Source of the DNA: Streptomyces sp. RerS4
GTDB lineage: Bacteria > Actinomycetota > Actinomycetes > Streptomycetales > Streptomycetaceae
Assembly: GCF_023515955.1 (NCBI RefSeq)
Contig: NZ_CP097322.1
Location: forward strand, 1,116,001-1,180,000
Direction: 5' to 3'
DNA length: 64,000 nucleotides
Part shown: one piece after another, positions 45,804 through 54,600 of the stretch
Position numbering within the stretch: the first letter of the stretch is position 1
How the letters are laid out: every line of letters starts with the position of its first letter
Notes under the pieces: model-generated
What the model was told of the DNA's origin: nothing
The model's input: the letters and a program-made list of their open reading frames with translations, nothing else
Database searches by the model: none
Program-made: the position numbers and the translations under genes

Positions 45804-46385
45804 TCAGCTCCGGCGGAGTCCGGCCAGCTCCGCGTCGACGGCGCCGCGCATCAGCGCCCGTGCGTGATCGATCCGGATGCCACCGCTGAGCCACCGCATG
45901 CTCAGCCCCTCCAGCAGGGCGGTGAGCCGCTCGGCGGCCCCGGCCAGCGACGAGGCCGGCGCCATCGGCTGGACCCGGCCCAGCAACGCGGCGACCTCCT
46001 GGACCCACACCAGGGTGGCCCTGGCCAGGTCCTCGCGCAGCACCTCGTCGAACACGGCGCTCGCCCGCAGTTCACCCCAGGCGGCGCTGTTCTCCCGTAC
46101 CTCCACGGTGTCCTGGAGTTCCAGCAGGAGGGTTTCCTCCAGCTCCTCACGAGGGGTCAGCGGCGGGTCGTCCGGGCCGCGGCCGGTGGTGTAGCGCTCG
46201 GCGCGGTCGTTGATGAACTCCAGGGTCTGGCGCAGTACCCCGGTGCGGTCCTTGAAGTGGTAGTAGATCAGGGCCGTGGACACGCCGGCCTCGGCCGCGA
46301 GCTCCTCCACGCGCAGCCCGCGGACCCCACGCCGGGCGATCACCCGGGCGGCCGCTTCGAGGATCCGAGTACTACGAGACGCCAT
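45804..46385 (-). CDS. TetR-family regulator
   Basis: This 193-residue TetR regulator has the N-terminal helix-turn-helix RILEAAARVIARRGVRGLRV, EELAAEAGVSTALIYYHFKD (residues about 8-48) and a helical ligand domain with conserved WVQEVAALLGR. The ATG at 46385 has AGGG eight bases upstream; longer starts are possible. It diverges from the secreted agmatine-deiminase-like gene across a perfect 6-2-6 palindrome in an AT-rich stretch, so it probably represses that gene and itself. The ligand is unknown. Confidence 0.9.
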   Translation of the reverse strand: MASRSTRILEAAARVIARRGVRGLRVEELAAEAGVSTALIYYHFKDRTGVLRQTLEFINDRAERYTTGRGPDDPPLTPREELEETLLLELQDTVEVRENSAAWGELRASAVFDEVLREDLARATLVWVQEVAALLGRVQPMAPASSLAGAAERLTALLEGLSMRWLSGGIRIDHARALMRGAVDAELAGLRRS

Positions 46386-46428
46386 GGTCGGCACCCTACC
46401 GGGGCCCGACAAGGGATCCTGACTTTTG

Positions 46429-46442
46429 ACTGAATTTTCAGT
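46429..46442. promoter_or_regulatory. Candidate TetR operator ACTGAA-TT-TTCAGT
   Basis: A perfect palindrome with 6-base arms (46429-46434, 46437-46442) lies midway between the divergent TetR and agmatine-deiminase starts, in the most AT-rich patch of that gap. It is the obvious binding site for the adjacent regulator; this is inference. Confidence 0.6.
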
Positions 46443-46516
46443 TAGTGAGACAGTGGCCTGACGGGCAGGCCCCCGCCTCCCCCTCCCGGCCCGCCTCCCT
46501 TCCCCCCGGAGTCCCC

Positions 46517-47686
46517 GTGTCCTTCGCCCTCCCCACCCGTCGGACCGTCCTGCGCACCCTCTCCGGCCTCGGTTCCGCCGTCTTCGGCGGCGCCGCCGCC
46601 TGCGGCTCCGCCGAGTCCGGAAGTGGGCCCGGCACCGGATCGTCCCCGTCCCCGCAGGCCGGTGGAGCCGGTGGGAAGCGGCGGCTGGGTGCCGAGTGGG
46701 AGAGCCACACCCGTACCTTCATGTCCTGGCCGGCCCTGGCCTCGGTGTGGGAGCGGGACCTGCCCTACGTACGCGAGGACATCGCGCGGATCGCGCGCGC
46801 CGTCGGCGATCACGAAGCGGTGGTCATGATGGCGCGGCCCGACCAGGTGGCCGCCGCCCAGCGGGCCTGCGGCGCTCAGGTCGAGGTCATCCCGCTGGCC
46901 GTCGACGACCTCTGGGCGCGTGACACCGTCCCCGTGTTCGTCGAGGAGGGCGGCAAGGTCGTCGGTGTCGACTTCAACTTCAACGGTTGGGGCGACAAGC
47001 AGGAGCACCCGAACGACGGCCGGGTCGGCCGCACCCTGCTCCAGAGGTACGGCATCGCGCGGGTACAGGCGCCGCTGGTCGCCGAGGGCGGTTCCTTCGA
47101 GACCGACGGCGAGGGCACCCTGCTGATCACCGAGAGCTCGATCGTCAACGACAACCGCAACCGCGGCGCGTCCCGGGACACCATCGAGGCCGAGCTCAAG
47201 CGGACCCTCGGAGTCGAGAAGGTCGTCTGGTTGGCCGGCGTACGCGGCGAGGACATCACCGACGCCCACGTCGACAGCCTCGTACGCTTCACCGCGCCCG
47301 GTGTGGTCCTCCTGGACCGCGCGCATCCCACGACACCGGCGGATTCCTGGTCCCGCGCCGCCGACCAGGCGAAGTCCGTCCTCTCGCATACGACGGACGC
47401 CCGCGGTCGCCGCTTCGAGGTCATCGACCTCCCGCAGCCCGCCCTCGACCGGATCACGGGCCGCGGCGACGACTTCGTGTCGACGTACGCGAACTTCTAC
47501 GTCGCCAACGACGCCGTGTTCATGCCCGAGTTCGGTGACCGGCGGGCCGACGACCGCGCCCACGGCATCCTGCGCGAGCACTTCCCCCGGCGGCACGTCG
47601 TGCCGATCGCGATCGACGCGATCGCCTCGGGCGGCGGCGGCATCCACTGCTCGACGCACGACCAGCCCGGCAGGCCCGCCGCATGA
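46517..47686 (+). CDS. Agmatine/peptidylarginine deiminase-type lipoprotein
   Basis: This 389-residue enzyme of the agmatine deiminase family (guanidine hydrolysis to a ureido group plus ammonia) carries an export signal. The N-terminus has a twin-arginine motif (TRRTVLRTL, residues 7-15) and a lipobox ending in Cys29 (GAAAC), so it is exported folded and lipid-anchored. The catalytic core shows WARDTVPVFVEEGG, FNFNGWGDKQ, EGGSFETDGEGTLL, HVDSLVRF and the nucleophile Cys378 in GGIHCSTHDQP. The GTG at 46517 has GGAG six bases upstream. An exported deiminase is unusual and suggests a substrate outside the cell, such as agmatine or a peptide arginine. Confidence 0.88.
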   Translation: MSFALPTRRTVLRTLSGLGSAVFGGAAACGSAESGSGPGTGSSPSPQAGGAGGKRRLGAEWESHTRTFMSWPALASVWERDLPYVREDIARIARAVGDHEAVVMMARPDQVAAAQRACGAQVEVIPLAVDDLWARDTVPVFVEEGGKVVGVDFNFNGWGDKQEHPNDGRVGRTLLQRYGIARVQAPLVAEGGSFETDGEGTLLITESSIVNDNRNRGASRDTIEAELKRTLGVEKVVWLAGVRGEDITDAHVDSLVRFTAPGVVLLDRAHPTTPADSWSRAADQAKSVLSHTTDARGRRFEVIDLPQPALDRITGRGDDFVSTYANFYVANDAVFMPEFGDRRADDRAHGILREHFPRRHVVPIAIDAIASGGGGIHCSTHDQPGRPAA

Positions 47687-47777
47687 CGTCCCCGCTCACC
47701 ACGGGCACCACCACGGGCGGGAGAATGAGCCCCTCGAACGACTCCATCGACCGCGCGACCGGAAAGACGAAGCAACG

Positions 47778-48185
47778 ATGACACTGCGAGAGGGCCTGCG
47801 GGTGAAGCTGGCGGCCGACCTCAGGTTGGCCGGTTCCCTCACCCTGGCCGAGCGGTCCTCCGACGAGGAGGGCCCCGGCGATCCCGTCGACGTCGGATCC
47901 CTGTCCCTGGGCGAGGGCGCCGAGGGCACCGTGGAGCGGGTGTACGAGGATCCGCTGCCACAGACCGAGGGGGTCCGCGAGTACGAGCGTCTCAAGTCGC
48001 TCCTCGACGATTTCGGCCACCAGATGCCCCCGGGCAGCCGGAAGCAACTCGAAGATCGGGTCGGCTCACTGGAACCGGAATGGATCGCGTACCGGGAGCG
48101 CGGGCCGCGCGCGACCGTCCGCGTCCGCCTCGACAACGGGTTCGTCCTCGACGACGTTCCCGAGGACGTGTTCGTCCCCGCCTGA
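47778..48185 (+). CDS. Hypothetical acidic protein, 135 residues
   Basis: I do not recognise this protein. The ATG at 47778 has a modest GAAAGACGAAG upstream. It is acidic with a middle predicted to be helical (EYERLKSLLDDFGHQMPPGS) and a beta C-terminus (TVRVRLDNGFVLDDVPEDVF), similar in feel to streptomycete stress-induced or DUF-type proteins. It follows the deiminase by 91 bases and may share its transcript. Confidence 0.6.
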   Translation: MTLREGLRVKLAADLRLAGSLTLAERSSDEEGPGDPVDVGSLSLGEGAEGTVERVYEDPLPQTEGVREYERLKSLLDDFGHQMPPGSRKQLEDRVGSLEPEWIAYRERGPRATVRVRLDNGFVLDDVPEDVFVPA

Positions 48186-48318
48186 CGCCGGGCTTGACGT
48201 GCTCCGCCCGGAGCCCGGCCCGACGCCCGTGGATCCGCCGGCCGGATCACAGCGCATGCGTGCCCGCGCCCGGATGCCCGTACCCACCGCCGCAGTTGGC
48301 TGCGGGTACGGTTCCGGC

Positions 48319-49041
48319 ATGGACGTTTCCGAAACGAATGCGACGAACGACGACACGACCCGGGCGGCCCTGATCAAGGACACCGCCCGGCAGCAGTTGG
48401 TGAAGGTGGGCGCCGGGGGGCTGTCCCTCGACGGCGTGGCCCGCGACAGCGGTCTTGCCGTCTCCGACGTGGCAGCCGTCTTCCCCCACCGCGACGACCT
48501 GCTGACGGCTCTGGTCATCGACGCCTACAACGCCTCCGGCGCCGCGATGGAGCGGGCCGATGAGGCCGCGACGGCCGCCGGCGCGTCGGCGGGTGCGCGA
48601 CTCCTCGCCGTCACGCGCGCGCTGCGGCAGTGGTCCTTCGACCACGTCGCCGAGTTCACCCTCATCTACGGTTCGCCCGTGCCCGGTTACCACGCCCCGC
48701 AGGACACCGTTCCGCCCGCCTCGCGCACCCCCGCCGTGCTCGGCGGCATCGTGCGAACGGCCCTCATGGGTGGCGAACTGACCCCGCCGCGCCGCGCGGT
48801 GCCCGGTCCGCCGCTGCTGCTGCCGGCGGCCGTGGAGGCCTTCGGGGGTGTGCCGGAGGCACCGTTCTCGGACATCATCGAGCGCGGCATCGTCCTGTGG
48901 AGCAACCTGATCGGCCTCCTGGTGTTCCAGGTCTTCAGCCGTACCCACGACAGCGTCAGCGACGAGGCGGCGTACTTCGACTACGCCATCGCCGTGGCCG
49001 CCGAGACCATCGGACTCGAAGTCCCCCTCGGCGAAGGCTGA
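48319..49041 (+). CDS. TetR/AcrR-family regulator
   Basis: This 240-residue TetR regulator has an N-terminal helix-turn-helix (DTARQQLVKVGAGGLSLDGV, then ARDSGLAVSDVAAVFPHRDD, about residues 18-60) and a long C-terminal domain with LWSNLIGLLVFQVF, matching the WHG-type ligand domain. The recognition helix is less canonical than the TetR at 45804. The ATG at 48319 follows GGTTCCGGC with no strong ribosome binding site. It ends 26 bases before the MAB_1171c-like gene, on the same strand, so it may regulate that module. Confidence 0.85.
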   Translation: MDVSETNATNDDTTRAALIKDTARQQLVKVGAGGLSLDGVARDSGLAVSDVAAVFPHRDDLLTALVIDAYNASGAAMERADEAATAAGASAGARLLAVTRALRQWSFDHVAEFTLIYGSPVPGYHAPQDTVPPASRTPAVLGGIVRTALMGGELTPPRRAVPGPPLLLPAAVEAFGGVPEAPFSDIIERGIVLWSNLIGLLVFQVFSRTHDSVSDEAAYFDYAIAVAAETIGLEVPLGEG

Positions 49042-49067
49042 TCCACCCACCCGCAGGAAATCAGGCC

Positions 49068-50246
49068 GTGAACACCATCAGAACCCTCTGCTTCGTCATC
49101 GCAGCGCTCTCGTCGTACGCGGCGCTGGTCTACCGGCTGTGCCAAGTGCGGCGCAGTTGGCGGGACAGCGCCTACCGCACGCTGATCACCACGCTGCTGC
49201 TCCAGTGCCTCACCTTCACGATGGGCGCCGTCGCCATGGGGAGCCAGAGCTTCCTGGGCGTCGGCAACCTCGCCATCCTCTGCATGCACCTGTCGGCGGT
49301 GGCGTTCTGCGTCAGCGCGCAGATCATCCTGCTGCGGTGGGCGGCGGCGGACGAGGAGGCGGCGCGCAAGGCGCGGTACTGGCTGATCACCGGCATCGCG
49401 CTGAACGTGCTGCTGACGGCGCTGTTCCTGCTCGCCGACGGCCCGGGGCGCCCGTCCTCGGACTTCGACACGGGCAGCGGGCAGCCGCTGGTCCTCACGT
49501 ACCTCCTGGTCTTCATCGTCTCCCAGGCGGTTCCGTGCGTGACCATCTTCCGGCAATGCGGTCCTTATGCCCGGATGACCGACAACGCCTCGCTGCGGCA
49601 GGCGTTGCGGATGCTGTCGGTGGCGGCGGTCGTCCTGTTCCTGTACTGCACGGCGCGGACGGTCAACATCCTCACCGCGGCGGCCGGGGTCGACATCGGC
49701 GTCTGGAAGCTCGCCTCGAACATCTTCAGCGCGACGGGCATCGTCATCCTCTCGCTGAGTCTGACCAATTCCTCGTGGGGCCCGGCCGCCGGCAGGCTGC
49801 TGGAGTGGAGCCGTACGTACCGCGCCTACCGCGCCCTGTACCCACTCTGGCGGGACCTCTACGAGTCCTCCCCGGACATCGCCCTGGAGCCGCCGGGGGC
49901 GTCGGTCTCGGACCTGAACTACCGCCTGCACCGGCGGGTGGTCGAAATACGCGACGGGTGGCGGGACTTGCGCCCGTACATCGACCGCACGACGGCCACA
50001 CCGCCGGCGACCCCCGGTTCGGGCGACGGCGGGCCGGGCCGGGAGGCGAGCGAGGAACTGCGTCAGGCCTTCACGGAGGCGGCGCAGATCAAGCAGGCCC
50101 TCGTCGCCAAGCGGAGCGGCACCATTCCGCGGGACAACAAGGACGCCGGCGACTTCGACGACCGCGATACGAACAACTTCGTGGCGGAAGTCGCCTGGCT
50201 CACCCAAGTGGCCTCCGCCTACAGTAAACTCGGCAGGGCGAGTTGA
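49068..50246 (+). CDS. MAB_1171c-family membrane protein
   Basis: This 392-residue protein has seven hydrophobic helices in the first 240 residues (LCFVIAALSSYAALVYRLCQ; LTYLLVFIVSQAVPCVTIF; MLSVAAVVLFLYCTA) and a soluble C-terminal domain (WSRTYRAYRALYPLWRDLYE; DLNYRLHRRVVEIRDGWRDL). This is the pattern of the MAB_1171c putative transporter family (DUF6545), which in actinomycetes is repeatedly found beside XRE and ImmA/IrrE-type genes. The GTG at 49068 has CAGGAAATCAGG upstream. A strong hairpin follows, then an XRE regulator and a metallopeptidase. Confidence 0.85.
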   Translation: MNTIRTLCFVIAALSSYAALVYRLCQVRRSWRDSAYRTLITTLLLQCLTFTMGAVAMGSQSFLGVGNLAILCMHLSAVAFCVSAQIILLRWAAADEEAARKARYWLITGIALNVLLTALFLLADGPGRPSSDFDTGSGQPLVLTYLLVFIVSQAVPCVTIFRQCGPYARMTDNASLRQALRMLSVAAVVLFLYCTARTVNILTAAAGVDIGVWKLASNIFSATGIVILSLSLTNSSWGPAAGRLLEWSRTYRAYRALYPLWRDLYESSPDIALEPPGASVSDLNYRLHRRVVEIRDGWRDLRPYIDRTTATPPATPGSGDGGPGREASEELRQAFTEAAQIKQALVAKRSGTIPRDNKDAGDFDDRDTNNFVAEVAWLTQVASAYSKLGRAS

Positions 50247-50251
50247 GAGCT

Positions 50252-50287
50252 CCCGCCCGGTTTGCATCCCCCGTCAAACCGGGCGGG
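50252..50287. terminator. Hairpin after the MAB_1171c-like gene
   Basis: The arms CCCGCCCGGTTTG (50252-50264) and CAAACCGGGCGGG (50275-50287) are exact reverse complements around a 10-base loop, five bases after the stop codon. This is one of the clearest terminators in the window. Confidence 0.85.
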
Positions 50288-50573
50288 TATCTCTCGTTCC
50301 CCCCATGTTCCCCCGCTTCCCCCGTCCCCTCGCCATCGCGCGAGGTCAGACGGGGGTTCTTCGTGTACTGGCCCGACCCATCCCCCGAGGGCCGGGCCAG
50401 TCCGACGTCACCGACAGCCCACTTGGAATCCCCCGTGAGCCAAGGTAGCTGTCAGCTATCGGCGAGTCCCAACGGTGGCGGAGTCCAGGCCAATTGTCAA
50501 CTGACCGCTAATCTGTGAAACTGACGTATAGCCAAGGGTTATGTCGACGGGGCGACGGGAGGGAGATCCAGCA
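50288..50573 (+). other. Intergenic region upstream of the XRE-ImmA pair
   Basis: No gene is seen here. The 3' third is AT-richer than average and holds TAGCTG-T-CAGCTA (50446-50458), a perfect palindrome with a one-base centre, and a GTCA-AC-TGAC motif about 40 bases on. These are the natural candidates for XRE binding. A strong GGGAGGGAG site precedes the ATG at 50574. Confidence 0.5.
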
Positions 50574-51065
50574 ATGACCGGAACCGACGACCGGCCTCTG
50601 CTCGCGGTGCGTCTCGACGACCTCTTCAAGACGGTCCGCCCCAAGGGCAAGCACTGGACCAATGCCGAGGTGGCCGAGGAGCTGAAGCGGGTCAACCCGG
50701 ACCTCAAGGTCGGCGGCGTGTACCTGTCGCAGTTGCGGACCGGTAAGCGCTCCAACCCCTCGCCGGACCTGCTGGCCGCGCTGGCCCGGTTCTTCGGGGT
50801 GTCCGTCGCCTACTTCTTCGACGACAAGGTCGCCGAGTCGGTACTGAGCGAGCTCGCCGCCGTCGAGGCGTTGCGGCAGTCCGGGGTCCGGGCGGTGGCG
50901 ATGCGGGCGGCGGGGATGAAGAAGGAGAACCTCCAGGCCATCACGGCCATCATGGACCAGTACCGGCAGCTGCAGGGCCTGCCGCCGGTCACCGACCACT
51001 CGGCGGATCCGCCCGCCTCCGCCGGTGACAGCGACCCCTCCGCCGGCCCCTCCGTCACCGGATGA
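50574..51065 (+). CDS. XRE-family helix-turn-helix regulator
   Basis: This 163-residue protein has an N-terminal Cro/CI-type helix-turn-helix over about residues 8-75 (WTNAEVAEELKRVNPDLKVG; YLSQLRTGKRSNPSPDLLAA, then LARFFGVSVAYFFDDK) and an Ala/Pro-rich acidic tail. It resembles the Streptomyces regulators encoded just before ImmA/IrrE-like peptidases, where the peptidase cleaves the repressor. The ATG at 50574 has GGGAGGGAG eight bases upstream. Its stop overlaps the metallopeptidase ATG by four bases (ATGA). Confidence 0.88.
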   Translation: MTGTDDRPLLAVRLDDLFKTVRPKGKHWTNAEVAEELKRVNPDLKVGGVYLSQLRTGKRSNPSPDLLAALARFFGVSVAYFFDDKVAESVLSELAAVEALRQSGVRAVAMRAAGMKKENLQAITAIMDQYRQLQGLPPVTDHSADPPASAGDSDPSAGPSVTG

Positions 51066-51640
51066 GGGGCATACGGAAGGAGCGGTCGGCCGATCAGGAC
51101 CGCCGTAGCCGACTGAAGAAGCTCCGCAAGGCCGGCGCCCAGCGGATCGCCGAACTCGACCTGCCGAAGGTGACCGACCTGGCGGACCTGTGCCGCCACC
51201 TCGGCGAGGCGCGCGACCGGCCGATCATCCTGGTCCCGATGCAGATGCCCTCGTCGCATCCGTGCGGCATGTGGGTCGCCGCCCGCGACGAGGACCTGAT
51301 CTTCTACGACGCCAACACCACCAGCGCGCATCAGGAGCACATCATCTTGCACGAGCTGGGCCACATCATCTGCTGCCATCGGGGGGCCGGCGGGCTCGAC
51401 GAGTCCACCGCCCGCCTCCTGTTCCCCAACCTCGACCCCGACCTCGTACGGGACATGCTCCTGCGCGCGACGTACGACGACGTCCAGGAGCAGGAGGCCG
51501 AGATCATCGCCTACCTGCTCTCCCAGGCCATGGGCAACCCCGAGCACCGGCACGCCGAGCCGCCCGTCGCGCCGACGGACGAGGCCGGCGACCCGGGAAA
51601 GAGCGCGCTCCTCAGCCGAATCGAACGCACGCTGATCTAG
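51062..51640 (+). CDS. ImmA/IrrE-type zinc metallopeptidase
   Basis: This 192-residue protein carries the zinc-binding HELGH at residues 97-101 (HIILHELGHIICCHRG) and a downstream acidic helix EQEAEIIAYLLSQA that would supply the third ligand, as in ImmA/IrrE peptidases that cleave XRE-type repressors. The start overlaps the XRE stop (ATGA), so the two are made as a pair. With the MAB_1171c-like membrane protein upstream this looks like a signal-controlled repressor-cleavage module. The 3' end faces the megasynthase gene 23 bases away. Confidence 0.88.
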   Translation: MRGIRKERSADQDRRSRLKKLRKAGAQRIAELDLPKVTDLADLCRHLGEARDRPIILVPMQMPSSHPCGMWVAARDEDLIFYDANTTSAHQEHIILHELGHIICCHRGAGGLDESTARLLFPNLDPDLVRDMLLRATYDDVQEQEAEIIAYLLSQAMGNPEHRHAEPPVAPTDEAGDPGKSALLSRIERTLI

Positions 51641-51662
51641 GTCGTGTCCTGTGGATCGTCGT

Positions 51663-54600
51663 TCAGGGCCCGGCGGCCCGCACCTCCTCGGCCAGGATCG
51701 ACACCGCGCGGCGGATGTCGTCCTCGCGGTGCTCGCTGGTGAGGAAGAACCGCAGTCGCGACAGCCCCTCCTCCACGGCCGGGTGGAAGATCGGATCGGC
51801 GACGACGCCCCGCCGGAACAGGCCGTCCGCGACGCACAGGGTCCGCGCCGAGTCGCCGAGGAGGCACGGCACGATCGGGGAGTCGGCGCTGGATCCCGTG
51901 GCCAGACCGGCCGAGGCGGCCAGAGCGCGGAACAGGTCGGCGTTGCGGGCGAGGGTCTCGACCCGCTGCGGTTCCGCCGTGATCACCTCGGTCGCGGCGA
52001 GCGCCGCCGCCGCGTTGGCCGGCGTGAGGCCGACGCTGTAGACGAAGCCCGGGAGAGTGTGCCGCAGCCAGCGCACCATCCGGGCGGAGCCGGCGAGGTA
52101 ACCGCCGCAACTGGCGAAGGCCTTGGAGAGGGTGCCCATCCACAGGTCCACGTCCGACCGGTCGACACCGAAGAACTCGCCGACTCCTCGACCGCTCGCG
52201 CCGACGGTGCCGATGCTGTGGGCCTCGTCGACCATCAGCAGCGCGCCGTAACGTTTCTTCAAGTCGATCACGGCCGGCAGGTCGACGAGGTCCCCGTCCA
52301 TGCTGTACGCGCCTTCGACGGCGATCAGCACCCGTCGGAAACGGGAACGGTTGAGCCTCAGCAGGTGTTCCAGCCGGCCCGTGTCGTTGTGCGGGAACGG
52401 CCGGCGCGCGGCTCCGGACAGGGTGCAGCCCTGGAGGATGCTGTCGTGCGCGAGCGCGTCGTGCAGGACCAGGTCCCCCGGGCCGACGAGGTGGCCGATC
52501 GCGGTCACGTTGGTGGCGTGGCCGCTCACGAGCGTCAGGCAGTCCGCGACTCCGAGGAAGCCGGCGAGCGCCCGCTCCAGACGGACCGTCAAATCGCGTT
52601 CTCCCGACAGCACACGGCTCGCGGACACCGATGTCCCGTACCGGTCCACCGCACGGTGGACGGCGTCGTTGACGGCCGGATGGCCGGAGATGCCGAGGTA
52701 GTTGTAGCTGCCGAAGGACAGGTACGTACGCCCGCCTATCACGGTGGTGTCGCGTACGTTGCCCTCGTGGACGCGGAAGTACGGGAAGTCGGCGGCGCCT
52801 TTCGCGATGGCATCCAACCGCCCCTCGAAGTCCGCGACTTCGGGGAAATCATCGACGCGCGCGGTGTCGGGGCTCCACTCGGCGCGGGTGTCCGGCGGTG
52901 GGGTGTCGGCGGCAGCCGTCGGGAGGGTGTGGTCCGGGTCCACGAGCGTGATCAGACGGCCGACGGTGAGGTCGGGCGCGTACAACTCCTCGGTCCGAAA
53001 ACCCGGTACGCGCTTGCCGATGTTGACTTCGAGCTCCTGCAACATCAGGGAATCGAAGCCGAGTTCGGCCACCAGCGTCATGCGCTCGGTCACCTCGGAG
53101 AGGGGGAAGACGCCGGTCCGCGCGACCTCTTCGAGCACGACGGACGCGGCCGAGGCGGTGTGAGTCGCGTTGGTGAGAGTCGCGGTGGTGAGAGTCGCGG
53201 TGGTGAGAGTCGCGGTGGTGGAAGTCGCGGTGGTGCGCTCCGTCTCGGGGGCTTCGACCGGGGTGGCGGGCTCCGCCGCCGCCGAGCGGGCGTCCTCGTC
53301 CACGATCCAGTGGCGACGCGGAGCGAGTGGGCTCGGCGGCAGGGTGCACGGCGGCGTGCGTACGGTGACCAGCCGGACGTCGGGCTCGGTGACGGCGCGT
53401 CGCGCCAGCCGTGCCAGGGCGGCCGTGCGTTCGTGCTCCGGCAGCGACCCGGGCGCCGGTACGGGGACCTCGATCGGCTCGCGCGGGGTGGTCGGCGTAC
53501 CTGCGGAGCCCACGGCCCGGCCCGGTCCGAGGTCGCCGGTGCGGCCCGCCGCCACGGCGTCGGCCGCCTCGGTCAGCATCGCCACCGCGTCGGCGGTGTC
53601 GCGTACGACCAGGGCGAGGCGTTCCGCGAGCGGGGTCCGGCGGGCCAGGGTGTCCGCCACGGCAGCCGGCGTGGGTCGGTCGTCGGCGAGGGTCCGGGCC
53701 AGGTCACGGGCGTGGCGGGCCAGGCCGGCCCGGTCGCGGGCCGTGAGGACGAGCAGGTGTGGCCCCGTGTCGGGGGCGGGCCGCGCCTGGCCTTGGGACT
53801 GGGCCTGGGCGTGGGCCTCGGCATGGGCCCGGGACGGCGCCGTGACGCATTCCTCCACCACCAGGTGGACGCCGGTGCCGCCGAAGCCGAACGCGCTCAC
53901 GCCCGCCCGGCGCGGCTGCCCGTTCCCGGACCACGGTGTCGGCGTCGTCGCGACGGTCAGCCGTGCGGCGTCGAGACCACCGCGGTCCACCAGGTCGAAG
54001 GCCGGCTGTGGCGGGATCACTCCCCGCTGCACGGCGAGGACCGACTTGATGAGCCCGGCCATACCGGCGGAGTTGAGGGAATGCCCGACCACCGCCTTGA
54101 CCGCGCCGAGGTGGGCGGGGGCGGGGTCGTCGCCGCGCAACTCGCGCAGCACGTCGACTTCCACGGGGTCACCGACCGTCGTCCCGGTACCGTGCGCCTC
54201 CAGGTAGCCGACGGAGTCCGGGGGAAGGTCCGCGTCGCGGTAGGCCCGGCGCAGCGCGCGGAGTTGGCCGGCGGCCTGGGGGTGCATGCCGCCGTGGACG
54301 GTTCCGTCGTTGGCCGTTCCCACGCCCCGGATGACGGCGTAGACACGATCACCGGCCTCCAGCGCGTCGGCCAGTGGGCGCAACACCAGGACGCCGGCGC
54401 CCTCGCCGAGGACGAAACCGTCGGCTTCCGCGCCGAACGGCAGGCACCTGCCGCTGCGCGAGATGGCGCCGATTCGGCACAGCCCCACCAACAGGTCGGG
54501 GGTGAGCACCAGTTGGGCGCCGCCCGCGAGGGCGATGCGGGTCCGGCCGGCGCGCAGGGCGTACACGGCGTTGGCGACGGCCATCAGTCCACCGGAACAC

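Noticed and set aside
53160..53234. Tandem 15-bp repeats as a CRISPR array or mobile repeat.
   Set aside because: Units are contiguous, with no spacers, keep reading frame and lie in a protein linker. No cas genes are present.
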